A stretch of DNA of 16,843 bases from Kiritimatiellia bacterium (GTDB lineage: Bacteria > Verrucomicrobiota > Kiritimatiellia > RFP12 > UBA1067): positions 1 to 16,843 of the forward strand of contig JAGCJE010000149.1 of the NCBI GenBank assembly GCA_017648225.1. Reading direction: 5' to 3'. Below, piece by piece: positions 1 to 8,577 of the stretch (its first letter is position 1; each line of letters starts with the position of its first letter). Under the pieces are notes generated by a model. That model did no database searches, had not been told where the DNA came from, and saw only the letters and a list, made by a program, of their open reading frames with translations. The position numbers were made by a program, and so were the translations under genes.

Positions 1-1
1 C

Positions 2-3000
2 GGAATCTTCAACCGCGCGGTCAGCACGAACAACACTGGCAGTGTCGTCTATATCGCCGGAGGTATGGACGCGACATGGCCCGGCGACGCCGGAGCCGAT
101 GTTATCGAAAAGGGCGTTTCGTGGGACGATCTTCTCGGCGTTGCGCGTGATGTCGACTTCGACCACGACGGTCTCCAGAACTATCAGGAGTATTACATCC
201 AGGCGGTACGTCATTTCCGCTACGACGATATCTCCACTCCGCTCATGGGCCGCCTCCTCATCGAGAGCGCGACGATCGGTGATGTTGAAGCGACCGTTCA
301 AGGCTTCCCGATGACCATACCGGGCATGGTAAGTGCCAACCACAGCCAGAAGTTCTACGGCTATGTGGCGTTCGATCCGACGGATCCCGTATTGTTCGCG
401 ACGGCCGCGATCGACGCCGGATTCGACCAAGACGTAGTCGACGAGTGCGTCAACTACGAGAAGGAAGAGGATTCTCCGTTTGTCCGCGAGCCTTGGACGG
501 TTGACGGCTGGAGAAACCTCGGTTACTTCGCTCCGCCCGTACGCGCCTGGGACCGTGCCAGCGTAAGCGGCGCACTTAAGGCGCCGATCTATATGTTCCC
601 CGTTACCAAGAAGATGTCCTACGCTTCGGCCGTTTCGGGATACATCGCGACCGATCCGAGAATGGCCGATACCGACAGTGACGGTATGGACGACTTCTAT
701 GAAATGTTCCACGGCTTGAACCCGATTCTCGGCGCGAACGTTGACGACAGCGACTCCGATGACGATCCCGACGAGACATATTGGACGTACTTCGGAAAGA
801 AGGGCGATATGGTCGCCGCCGTCTACGATCAGATGCAGATGGAGAAGATGGAGGATTCTTCGCTTACGACCTTCAACGCGTACTACAACGAGTGGATTTA
901 TTCGACCTTCAAGGGCTCGGAAGGCCGCGCAGGCCGCGACCCCTGCGACGGAAAGCCGATCAAGGCTCCGATGACCTATGATCCAGTGATGTATCCCTGG
1001 CTCCAGGGCGTCGCCATGGCCGACTCCGACGGCGACGGAATCCGCAACGACGATGAGCGCGTTATCGCCAATGTCGCCGACTCGATGCCTCGCCACACCG
1101 ACCCGACTCCGTTGTGGTTCACCGAGAGAACGGCTCCGATGAGCTTTACTTCCCAGTACTACAAGGCGCCCGAGGTTCTCGGTTCGATGCCCTGGTATCC
1201 CGAGAACACGAGCCGTTACTGGGGAGCCGCGTACGTAATTTCCAGCAGCCTCGACTACTTATACAGCTTCGAGGAAGGCGAAGGTTACGATACCGACGGC
1301 GACTTCAAGTATGACGGCGCCGAGATTGTGACGGCCTTCACCCGCGAGACGGATCCGTTGAAGTTCGACGATCCTTCCCGCCGTCAGGCTCTCTGGTTCG
1401 ACGGTAAGGAGTCATACGCCCTTTCGGCCCAGACCCAGTCGCGTCCGATCTACGCCGAGGATCTTCTCAAGCAGTTCACGGTCGAATGCTGGGTCTGCCC
1501 CGAGAAGGAAGGCGAAGCTCAGACGATCATCGACCGTTCGACCGCCTATGTCGGTGACGCCCTTTCGAGCGATGCCGCCGCGATCCGCGCGAACTTCCGT
1601 ATCGGTCTCGACGCGGAGGGCAAGGTTTACGGTATGTTCGACAACAACAAGTCGATCGAATCCGGCTCTGAAACGACGAAGAGCTGCCAGTACGTCTGGG
1701 GCCGCAAGCTCAACGTGGACGAGTGGGCGCATGTCGCGCTTACCTTCGACGGAGCGGTGCTGACGCTCTATATCGACGGTGAAAAGGTTTCCAGCGCCAC
1801 CACCTCTCTCGTTCCCGCCAACGGCGTGATGATGATCACCCAGGATCCCGGCTCGACGGGCAGCTTCGAACATCCGAGCTACGTGAGCACTCCTTCGGCG
1901 CTCTTTATCGCCGCGAGACCCGTCAAGGCGTCCGATGTTACGGTTAAGGATATGCCCGCCGCGGCGTTCATGCCCTATATCGTCGACGAGGACGACAATC
2001 ACTATCCCGAATCGTTCGAGAACGTCCGCGAGTTCTTTGCCGGTTACGTCGACGAGGTCCGAGTCTGGGACGGTGCGCGCACTGCCGAAGAAATCAAGGC
2101 CAACTATCGTGAACGCTTTGATTTTGAAAAGGCTTCCGAGAACCGCGACAACGTCCTGAGATCGTGGATGAACGACGGAACGCGCAACAACAACGACGGA
2201 CGCGAGACGCTTCCCGCCGAACTTCTCTTCCACTACAACTTCGCGACTCTGCCCGGCGCCGTCAACGCCGCTGATGTCGCCAAGACGCCTGCCGCGTTCG
2301 AGAGCCAGGTTGTCAACGTCGTCAACGGCAAGCACTACAGGGAAAACGGGGATATCGTCACGGCGGGACTCTACGACGCCGCCGCACTCAGAAGCGATAC
2401 AATCGAAGAAGATATGAATCCCGTCTGGTGGTTCAACTCCAACCTCAAGAGTACCGTATATGACGATTACCGCGTCATTCCGTGGATCAAGAACACGGTC
2501 ATGCACTTGACACCCGTCGACGGATCCGCGCTTGACTCGTTCCTCTATACGGAATTCTTCGGTTCGGGATATACGCCTGCAGAGATGCACGGTTTGCAGA
2601 AGTATACATTCAACAATACCGCCCAGCCTTATTCTTCGTACCATCTCCACCTCGATCTTTACCAGCGCCTCTTCCGCGCCGAGAAGATCGTGGAGCAGTT
2701 CGGCGATGCGTTCGAGTGGATTCAGCTCTATAATGAATTCGCTCTCAGGAGTTCGTTTATCGCGACGACCGATCTCGTTCCGCTCGGCAATGCTTATGCG
2801 AAGACCTGCAAGAAGATGTGGGACCGCGCTGCCTCCGACGCATGGGAACTTACCGGTATTGACGATGACGCCGACGGTCTTCCCTGGTCCTGGGAGGAGT
2901 ACTGCATGTTAAATTACAAGGTGAAAGAAAATCCCAATTGGGATACGATCGTTGTCCGCGACGGTATCGAAATGACGGCGGGCGAGGCTTACAAGTACGA

Positions 3001-6000
3001 TCTCGGACTTGGCTGGCAGCCCAACATAGGTTTTGACTCCGACTACAGGGCCACTATCGACGCTGACGGCGACAACATGCCCGATTGGTGGGAGAAAACG
3101 TATGGCATCATTGACTCGACGGACGTCGACGACGATGACGGGGACGGCCTCTCCAACTGGGCCGAGTATCTCCTGAGCGAGGTTTTTGTACTCACGAACG
3201 CTGGCGGAGTTCGCGTCAAGTTCAGTCCGACCGACGCGACGAGCGCAAGCGAGTTCGATCTCGATTACTTCTTCAAGATCGGCGAGCTTTACGCCGGCGA
3301 GATCTTCACCGATCACGACTTCATGGACGATATCCAGGAAGACGCTTGGGGTAAGGCCTATACGAGCCGCTATGCGTGGGACGCCGCCTCCGATAAGGAC
3401 GAGGACGGCTGGAGCAATTTCGCGGAGGCGCGTTATAATGACTTCACCAAGGCAATCGCGGCTCCTTACGTTTCGCACGTCGTCGGCGACAGCGAGATTA
3501 AGGATATGCCGATTCCGACCTTGAAGCTTACGCTCCGCTACAACGGCGACCAGCCGCTTACGGGTGAAGATCCGAACAATCAGGGCGGCAACGGCCAGGG
3601 CGGCGGAGCCCAGGTGGCGGGTTCGCTCGCGCCGATTGTTGTTCAGACGTATACCGACTCTGAACTCATCAAGCCTGATGCGACATTCACGGTCCAGCCG
3701 GGCGAGGAGTCCGAGAATACGACCTATATCGGCGCGTGGGGAGAGAAGACAGTTTCCGGAACCCTCACGCCCGGATATGTCAACGGCACATCGCTTAAGA
3801 TTGAATTCGCCGAAGTCGACCGCAACGACAACTACAGCTTCTTTGTCGGCGATCTTACAGAAGTCGATCCCGCCTTCGCGCTTGAGTGGCCTACCGGTTA
3901 CTATGTCGGCGACTACGAGACGTATATGGCGCTTTACTCCAGATACGGATCTGAATATATCGTTCTTCAGGCCGGAGAGTTCGCGTGGAACGAGTTCGCC
4001 GAGTCCAATGTAATCACTGTAACGCAGGATGAAATGAGTGACAACGGCTTCATCTGCAACCTCGGTGAGCGTATCGGAACGATCAACCTCAAGACCGGCG
4101 ACTATTCGCTTGATCTCACCACCTTGAAGTATCAGGGTGCTCAGGGCACGAACGCCCAGCAGGCGGTCGTCAGCATGGCCCAGATGGTTCTCCGATTCAA
4201 GTACAACTCCGTCGTTCCCGCGTTGCAGAACAACAAGTTGGAACTCTTCCTCGGGGAAACCAGCAACGGCTTCGTCAAGGAAGGCAAGAACACGATTGTC
4301 GCGTTCTACGATCTTGACGGTGACGGCAAGTACACCCCCGGCGAGCCTATGGGCACGGCGACGAACGTCGATGTCGGCTGGCGCCAGGGCAAGGTCGAGA
4401 TGGAGCTTACTGACACGAATCCGATAGTTACCCGCGTCGATTTGACGACCGGCGAGTCTGATCGTGCGAAACTTTGGGGTGCCGATGGCGGTGATGAAAC
4501 CATTACTGACGGCTCTCAGCCTTTGAGTGGGGATTATGTACGTGTTCGACTCTTTAGGTTCAAGGTTAATAATGCGTATGTTTCGACGGCTCCCAACTCC
4601 AGACTTGAGAAGCCTGTCGTCGATCGAATCCTCAACCTCAAGCAGCGTCCCTACATTTTTGAAGGTGATGTTTTCGCGATGGGTGATCTTGATCTCGACT
4701 GGGCTACATTCGACAGCGAGGCGATGGCGGTTCTCAAGAACTTCGGGGAGACGGCCGATCCTACCAATGTTGTCTATGCTGTCGTCTTCGGCAACGAGGA
4801 TGAGAGGACAATTGACGTGAAGTCGTCAACGACCAACCTCTTCAGTACGATGATTTCGCGCAAGTTCGATCCGTATGGCGATCGTGCGAAGGCGATTGCG
4901 CTCACGCCTGGAGCCGAGAACGGCATTGTTTTGGATTCCCATCCGACTTTCACGTGGAAAATGGAGAAGGGCGCTAATACTTATACTGCGTTCAAGATTC
5001 AGATTCTCGACGGATCACAGGTCGTTTGGGATTCCGGCATTCGTCCCGCTCCCGCCCGCAACGCTGATGGAGTCTACTCCTTCGAGTCCGACGCCTATAT
5101 CGGTGATGAGCTTGAGAACTTCAAGAATTACACATGGAGAGTTTCGATGTACAATTCCAAGTTCAGGACGGACGCATTCTCCACAGAGAACTATATGTTC
5201 CGTATGCAGGCTCCCGAAAACGGGGCTGGATATTCGAGCATTCCTGTCGCGGTCAAGTACTTCGGTCCTACGAACGTTGTATACGCATCGACCTTCGTCG
5301 TTGAGGCGTTCACAACTCCTGACTTTACGGGAATTCCGGCTGCCCGCGCGATTGTCTCCGATGTCGCTTCCGTTAAAGCTCAGAATGTTCAGCATCCTAC
5401 GAATGTCGTATTGAAGGGCCTTGCGACGGGCAGGTACTTCCTGAGGGCGTATGCCGATCTCACGGCGGAAGGTGCGTTGACGCGTCAGCGCGATCCGTTC
5501 GAGTCGTGGGGATACGCCTGCGGCCGCGGCAAGCCCGGCGCCGGAGCGTTCAATCCGACGGCGTTTGAACTTACCGACAAGAACGGTTTCGAGAAGCCCA
5601 TCGACATCTACATCGAGGATGTCGACACCAACGGCAACAGCCTCCCCGATGCGTGGGAGTATGTGGAGTACGGCAATCTCAATTCCGGCACAAAGGACCT
5701 AAACGGAGACATCCTCCTAAACGGAGACATCCTTAAGACGTTCGGCATAAACAAGGCGCTTACGGATAACCTTCAGGATAAGGTTGTAAGCGGAGCGCGA
5801 GTCGACGCCTACAACAACTACATCATGACGGCGTTCGCATCGCCCAAGGTTATGGCTCTTGCACTTGGAGTCAACCCCGATGATGTGACGGTCAACGCGA
5901 ACGGATCGATTCAGGTCGAGTCCAAGGTCGAGTCGGTTGAGATCAAGTCCGTATCCTTCGACGCGAACGGCAATGTCGTCGTTGAAATAGACGGTGAGCT

Positions 6001-6226
6001 CAATACCGCCGAGGGCAACACGAACGGTTTCGGTTTCATAACGCTTGAGGGCGAAACCAAGAAGACCGTAATGTGTCAGGTTCTCTGGAAGGCTTCGCTT
6101 TCCGACGCTGATTGGACCGTCAAGGCCACCAAGACGATTGTCGTCGGCAACGGAGCCCAGACGATCGATATCGACGGTCTTGGCTCTCAGTCGAGCGGAT
6201 TCTTCAAGGTTGTTGTAACAGAATAA
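2..6226 (+). CDS. Giant secreted LamG / thrombospondin type 3 repeat protein, 5' partial
   Basis: The reading frame is already open at base 2, with 21 codons before the first in-window ATG at 65, so the true start and any signal peptide lie to the left. About 2,074 residues are visible. At least ten acidic DxDxDG-type motifs, typical of calcium-binding TSP3 repeats, occur near 155, 668, 1019, 1291, 2859, 3059, 3128, 3395, 4313 and 5621. A LamG-like jelly-roll lies at about 1388-2120, with the hallmarks FTVECWVCPE, WAHVALTFDG, LTLYIDGEKV and GYVDEVRVWDGA. A Gly/Asn/Gln-rich linker follows at about 3575-3615, and an Fn3-like domain at about 4900-5215 (PTFTW, YTWRVSMYN). The C-terminus ends in GFFKVVVTE, with no membrane anchor or PEP-CTERM tail. 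The family suggests a large exported or surface adhesin or polymer-binding protein; the ligand and secretion route are unknown. A hydrolase domain could lie upstream of the window. Confidence 0.88.
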   Translation, partial: GIFNRAVSTNNTGSVVYIAGGMDATWPGDAGADVIEKGVSWDDLLGVARDVDFDHDGLQNYQEYYIQAVRHFRYDDISTPLMGRLLIESATIGDVEATVQGFPMTIPGMVSANHSQKFYGYVAFDPTDPVLFATAAIDAGFDQDVVDECVNYEKEEDSPFVREPWTVDGWRNLGYFAPPVRAWDRASVSGALKAPIYMFPVTKKMSYASAVSGYIATDPRMADTDSDGMDDFYEMFHGLNPILGANVDDSDSDDDPDETYWTYFGKKGDMVAAVYDQMQMEKMEDSSLTTFNAYYNEWIYSTFKGSEGRAGRDPCDGKPIKAPMTYDPVMYPWLQGVAMADSDGDGIRNDDERVIANVADSMPRHTDPTPLWFTERTAPMSFTSQYYKAPEVLGSMPWYPENTSRYWGAAYVISSSLDYLYSFEEGEGYDTDGDFKYDGAEIVTAFTRETDPLKFDDPSRRQALWFDGKESYALSAQTQSRPIYAEDLLKQFTVECWVCPEKEGEAQTIIDRSTAYVGDALSSDAAAIRANFRIGLDAEGKVYGMFDNNKSIESGSETTKSCQYVWGRKLNVDEWAHVALTFDGAVLTLYIDGEKVSSATTSLVPANGVMMITQDPGSTGSFEHPSYVSTPSALFIAARPVKASDVTVKDMPAAAFMPYIVDEDDNHYPESFENVREFFAGYVDEVRVWDGARTAEEIKANYRERFDFEKASENRDNVLRSWMNDGTRNNNDGRETLPAELLFHYNFATLPGAVNAADVAKTPAAFESQVVNVVNGKHYRENGDIVTAGLYDAAALRSDTIEEDMNPVWWFNSNLKSTVYDDYRVIPWIKNTVMHLTPVDGSALDSFLYTEFFGSGYTPAEMHGLQKYTFNNTAQPYSSYHLHLDLYQRLFRAEKIVEQFGDAFEWIQLYNEFALRSSFIATTDLVPLGNAYAKTCKKMWDRAASDAWELTGIDDDADGLPWSWEEYCMLNYKVKENPNWDTIVVRDGIEMTAGEAYKYDLGLGWQPNIGFDSDYRATIDADGDNMPDWWEKTYGIIDSTDVDDDDGDGLSNWAEYLLSEVFVLTNAGGVRVKFSPTDATSASEFDLDYFFKIGELYAGEIFTDHDFMDDIQEDAWGKAYTSRYAWDAASDKDEDGWSNFAEARYNDFTKAIAAPYVSHVVGDSEIKDMPIPTLKLTLRYNGDQPLTGEDPNNQGGNGQGGGAQVAGSLAPIVVQTYTDSELIKPDATFTVQPGEESENTTYIGAWGEKTVSGTLTPGYVNGTSLKIEFAEVDRNDNYSFFVGDLTEVDPAFALEWPTGYYVGDYETYMALYSRYGSEYIVLQAGEFAWNEFAESNVITVTQDEMSDNGFICNLGERIGTINLKTGDYSLDLTTLKYQGAQGTNAQQAVVSMAQMVLRFKYNSVVPALQNNKLELFLGETSNGFVKEGKNTIVAFYDLDGDGKYTPGEPMGTATNVDVGWRQGKVEMELTDTNPIVTRVDLTTGESDRAKLWGADGGDETITDGSQPLSGDYVRVRLFRFKVNNAYVSTAPNSRLEKPVVDRILNLKQRPYIFEGDVFAMGDLDLDWATFDSEAMAVLKNFGETADPTNVVYAVVFGNEDERTIDVKSSTTNLFSTMISRKFDPYGDRAKAIALTPGAENGIVLDSHPTFTWKMEKGANTYTAFKIQILDGSQVVWDSGIRPAPARNADGVYSFESDAYIGDELENFKNYTWRVSMYNSKFRTDAFSTENYMFRMQAPENGAGYSSIPVAVKYFGPTNVVYASTFVVEAFTTPDFTGIPAARAIVSDVASVKAQNVQHPTNVVLKGLATGRYFLRAYADLTAEGALTRQRDPFESWGYACGRGKPGAGAFNPTAFELTDKNGFEKPIDIYIEDVDTNGNSLPDAWEYVEYGNLNSGTKDLNGDILLNGDILKTFGINKALTDNLQDKVVSGARVDAYNNYIMTAFASPKVMALALGVNPDDVTVNANGSIQVESKVESVEIKSVSFDANGNVVVEIDGELNTAEGNTNGFGFITLEGETKKTVMCQVLWKASLSDADWTVKATKTIVVGNGAQTIDIDGLGSQSSGFFKVVVTE
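5698..5733 (+). repeat. Perfect 18-nt tandem duplication, in frame
   Basis: The 18-mer CCTAAACGGAGACATCCT occurs twice with no gap (5698-5715 and 5716-5733). It lies in the giant gene and duplicates the hexapeptide LNGDIL, just after a TSP3-like motif (DVDTNGNSLPDAWEY). The length is a multiple of three, so the frame is kept. The perfect identity suggests a recent slippage event. Confidence 0.95.
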
Positions 6227-6236
6227 ATATAAATCG

Positions 6237-6260
6237 GCCCGCCGCGAAGAAGCGGCGGGC
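6237..6260 (+). terminator. GC-rich hairpin after the giant gene (possible terminator)
   Basis: A perfect 9-bp stem (GCCCGCCGC / GCGGCGGGC) with a GAAGAA loop begins 10 bases after the TAA stop of the giant gene and ends 19 bases before the ackA start. On the + strand it is followed by AAACAAACATTATT rather than a T-run, so it is not a canonical intrinsic terminator. It could be a terminator, a 3'-end stabiliser, or a structure in the ackA leader. Confidence 0.55.
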
Positions 6261-6279
6261 AAACAAACATTATTAAGTC

Positions 6280-7410
6280 ATGAAAAAAGCTATCGATAAA
6301 GTTCTCGTAATCAACTCCGGTTCAAGCTCTCTTAAATATCAGCTCTTCAGCATGAAGAAGGGCGAGCGGCTCGCTAAGGGCCTCGTCGAGCGCATCGGAT
6401 GCGGGGGACCGAAGGATCACACCGAGGCTCTCAAGCAGGTCGTCGCGGAGCTCGGCAATCCTAAGGATATCGACGCTATCGGACATCGCGTCCTTCACGG
6501 CGCCGAGGTCTTCAAGGATTCCGTAAAGGTCACGAAGAAGGTTATGGCCGAGTGCAAGAAGCTCGTGAAGTTCGGCCCTCTTCACATGCCGCCGAATCTC
6601 GGAGGCATCGAGGCGTGCGAGAAGATTTTTAAGGGTGTTCCCAACGTCGCCGTATTCGACACCGCATTCCATCAGACGATGCCCGACTGTGCGGCGATGT
6701 ACGCGATTGATCCGAAGTACTACAAGAAGATGGGTATCCGCAAGTACGGTTTCCACGGTACGAGCCACAAGTTCATCGTCCAGGAGGCAGCGAAGTTTTT
6801 GAAAAAGCCCCTCGCGAAGCTTAACGTCGTCACCTGCCACATGGGTAACGGCTCATCCTTCGCCGCCGTCAAGAACGGTGAGTGCGTCGATACGACGATG
6901 GGCTTGACGCCGCTCGCCGGTCTCATCATGGGTACGCGCTGCGGAGATATCGATACCGCCGCCGTTCTCTCGATCATGGATGCCGAGAAGAAGACGCCCG
7001 CGGAGATGGATACGATTCTCAACAAGAAGTCCGGCCTTCTCGCCCTCACCGGTTCGAGCGACTGCCGCGACATCGTGTCAAAGGCCGAGAAGGGCGATAA
7101 GATGGCCGAGCTCGCGCTTGAAATGCTCGCATACCGCATGGCTCTCTACATCGGCGCGTACAATACGGTTATCGGCGGCGCTGACGCGATCATCATGACG
7201 GGAGGAATCGGCGAGAATTCAACCGAGGTCCGCGAGCGAATCGTAAACCGTCTCGGCGCTCTCGGCATCAAGCTTGACAAGAAGGCCAACAAGATCCGCG
7301 GTCAGGTTGCGGTTATCTCCACCAAGGCGTCCAAGATCCCCGTAGTCATCATCCCGACGAACGAGGAGCTTATGATCGCCCGCGACACCGTCCGCGTGCT
7401 TGGGGAGTGA
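6280..7410 (+). CDS. ackA: Acetate kinase
   Basis: This cytoplasmic enzyme interconverts acetyl phosphate + ADP and acetate + ATP. The protein has 376 residues. The N-terminal ASKHA phosphate motif NSGSSSLKYQLF starts at N12. Counterparts of the key residues of the Methanosarcina thermophila enzyme are all visible: R70 (GHRVLHG), D127 (AVFDTAFH), H159 (YGFHGTSH), H187 (HMGNGSS), R220 (MGTRCGDID) and E362 (TNEELMIAR). Spacing between them matches the archaeal enzyme almost exactly, except that the stretch from N12 to R70 is about 26 residues shorter, which accounts for the short overall length. The usual PLHNP motif reads PLHMP here (M103). No Shine-Dalgarno sequence precedes the ATG; the leader is A/T-rich. 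pta follows 66 bases downstream, and the pair gives the acetate fermentation route with substrate-level ATP. The identification is firm. Confidence 0.96.
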   Translation: MKKAIDKVLVINSGSSSLKYQLFSMKKGERLAKGLVERIGCGGPKDHTEALKQVVAELGNPKDIDAIGHRVLHGAEVFKDSVKVTKKVMAECKKLVKFGPLHMPPNLGGIEACEKIFKGVPNVAVFDTAFHQTMPDCAAMYAIDPKYYKKMGIRKYGFHGTSHKFIVQEAAKFLKKPLAKLNVVTCHMGNGSSFAAVKNGECVDTTMGLTPLAGLIMGTRCGDIDTAAVLSIMDAEKKTPAEMDTILNKKSGLLALTGSSDCRDIVSKAEKGDKMAELALEMLAYRMALYIGAYNTVIGGADAIIMTGGIGENSTEVRERIVNRLGALGIKLDKKANKIRGQVAVISTKASKIPVVIIPTNEELMIARDTVRVLGE

Positions 7411-7445
7411 TTAGTCGTTAGTGATTAGTGGTTAGTTGTTAGTAG
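7411..7445 (+). repeat. Heptanucleotide tandem repeat TTAGTNN x5
   Basis: Five consecutive 7-mers follow directly on the ackA stop codon: TTAGTCG, TTAGTGA, TTAGTGG, TTAGTTG and TTAGTAG. The first five bases are invariant and the last two vary. The preceding heptamer GGAGTGA, which contains the ackA TGA stop, keeps AGTGA and may be a degenerate sixth unit. Each unit carries a TAG, and because the period is 7 the array places stops in all three frames. Confidence 0.9.
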
Positions 7446-7449
7446 CTCT

Positions 7450-7469
7450 AAACTTTCAAACTTTAAACT
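7450..7469 (+). repeat. AAACTTT(N) octamer repeat in the pta leader
   Basis: AAACTTTC, AAACTTTA and a partial AAACT follow one another immediately upstream of pta. Together with the heptamer array this makes nearly the whole 66-base ackA-pta spacer repetitive. It leaves no Shine-Dalgarno sequence, only the A-rich GAATAAA just before the pta ATG. Confidence 0.75.
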
Positions 7470-7476
7470 GAATAAA

Positions 7477-8523
7477 ATGAACGCAATCAATCAGATAATC
7501 GAAAACGCTTCGAAGCTGAACGGAACGATCGTTCTTCCCGAAGGCATGGACGCGCGTGTCGTTACCGCCGCGTGCGCATGCGTCGACCGCAAGATCTGCA
7601 AGCCTATAGTTCTCGGAACGAAGGACGAGGTCGCTCTCGCAGAAGCGTCGGTCGGCCTTTCCATGGCCGCCCGCGGCATCAAGGTTATCGACTACACTCA
7701 GGGCGATATAAAGCTTGAGCAGGAATTCCTTGAGGCATGGAACGCCAAAGAGTCCAAAAAGCCTGCCGAGAAGCAGAGGCTCATCGACCTTGAGTCGGCG
7801 CAGAAGACTCTCCGCACAAAGCGCATTTACTTCGGCGGCATGATGGTTAAGCTCGGTCTCGCCGACGGTCTCGTCGCAGGTTCCATCGCTTCAACGGGCG
7901 ATATGCTCCGCGCGGCGTTCCATACGCTCGGAACAGAGAAGGGAGTTAAGACGGCGAGCTCGTGCTTCATCATGGATCTTAAAGAGCCTACTCCCGCCGG
8001 CGACAGCGTTGTAGCGTTCGGCGACTGCGCGGTTATCCCCGATCCGACGAGCGAGCAGCTCGCCGACATCGCCATCGCGACGGCGAGAACGTACCGCGAT
8101 CTTACGGGTAACGAGCCGCGCGTCGCGTTTCTTTCGTTCTCCACAAAGGGTTCCGCCGGAGGTCCTCTCGTCGAGAAGGTCCAGAAGGCCGTTGAAATCG
8201 CTGCGCCCAAGTTCGAGGCCGCCGGCATCAAGATGGACGGCGAGATGCAGTTCGACGCGGCCATCGTACCCTCGGTCGGCCAGCTCAAGAACCCCAACGG
8301 TCAAATCCACGGCAACGCCAACGTCTTTATCTTCCCGGATCTCCAGTCCGGCAACATCGGCTACAAGATCGCCCAGCGTCTCGGCGGCGCGGAAGCGATC
8401 GGCCCGAACCTCCAGGGACTCGCCAAGGCGATGAACGACCTCTCGCGCGGATGCTCCGCCGAGGACATCATCGGCACGATAGCCGTCACGCTTCTGCAGA
8501 GCCAGAGCAAAAAACAGTCTTGA
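7477..8523 (+). CDS. pta: Phosphate acetyltransferase (short PTA_PTB form)
   Basis: This cytoplasmic enzyme converts acetyl-CoA + phosphate to acetyl phosphate + CoA and supplies acetate kinase encoded just upstream. At 348 residues it is the short catalytic form, without the N-terminal DRTGG/CobB-like extension of enterobacterial Pta. Family signatures run through its length: TIVLPEGMDARV (17-28), GLADGLVAGSIASTGDMLRA (127-146), DCAVIPDPTSEQLADIAI (183-200), LSFSTKGSAGGP (219-230), GEMQFDAAIVPSV (255-267), ANVFIFPDLQSGNIGYKIAQ (281-300) and NDLSRGCS (320-327). S323 and R324 correspond to the catalytic/CoA-binding Ser-Arg pair of the archaeal enzyme. The short basic tail QSQSKKQS is not conserved. 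The order ackA-pta is one of the two common arrangements. The start is the only sensible ATG; no Shine-Dalgarno is seen. Confidence 0.96.
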   Translation: MNAINQIIENASKLNGTIVLPEGMDARVVTAACACVDRKICKPIVLGTKDEVALAEASVGLSMAARGIKVIDYTQGDIKLEQEFLEAWNAKESKKPAEKQRLIDLESAQKTLRTKRIYFGGMMVKLGLADGLVAGSIASTGDMLRAAFHTLGTEKGVKTASSCFIMDLKEPTPAGDSVVAFGDCAVIPDPTSEQLADIAIATARTYRDLTGNEPRVAFLSFSTKGSAGGPLVEKVQKAVEIAAPKFEAAGIKMDGEMQFDAAIVPSVGQLKNPNGQIHGNANVFIFPDLQSGNIGYKIAQRLGGAEAIGPNLQGLAKAMNDLSRGCSAEDIIGTIAVTLLQSQSKKQS

Positions 8524-8577
8524 GCAAAAGACGGCGATTTGTTAAACTTTTAGCATAATGCGGTGATAGAGAAGAAT

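Noticed and set aside
1412..2650. 412-residue open frame on the - strand
   Set aside because: It lies wholly inside the giant LamG gene, is rich in Arg, Val and Asp as expected for the complement of this codon usage, and shows no family motif.
7411..7469. CRISPR array or attachment site
   Set aside because: The units are 7-8 bases with no spacers, no dyad symmetry, and no integrase or cas gene nearby.
8539..8559. TTGTTA ... CATAAT as a promoter before kdsD
   Set aside because: The two boxes are only 9 bases apart, far short of the 16-18 needed; no better -35 box sits upstream of CATAAT.
8563..8577. Upstream GTG start for the arabinose-5-phosphate isomerase
   Set aside because: It adds only five residues and has no ribosome site. 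ATG 8578 has GAGAAG at a good distance.
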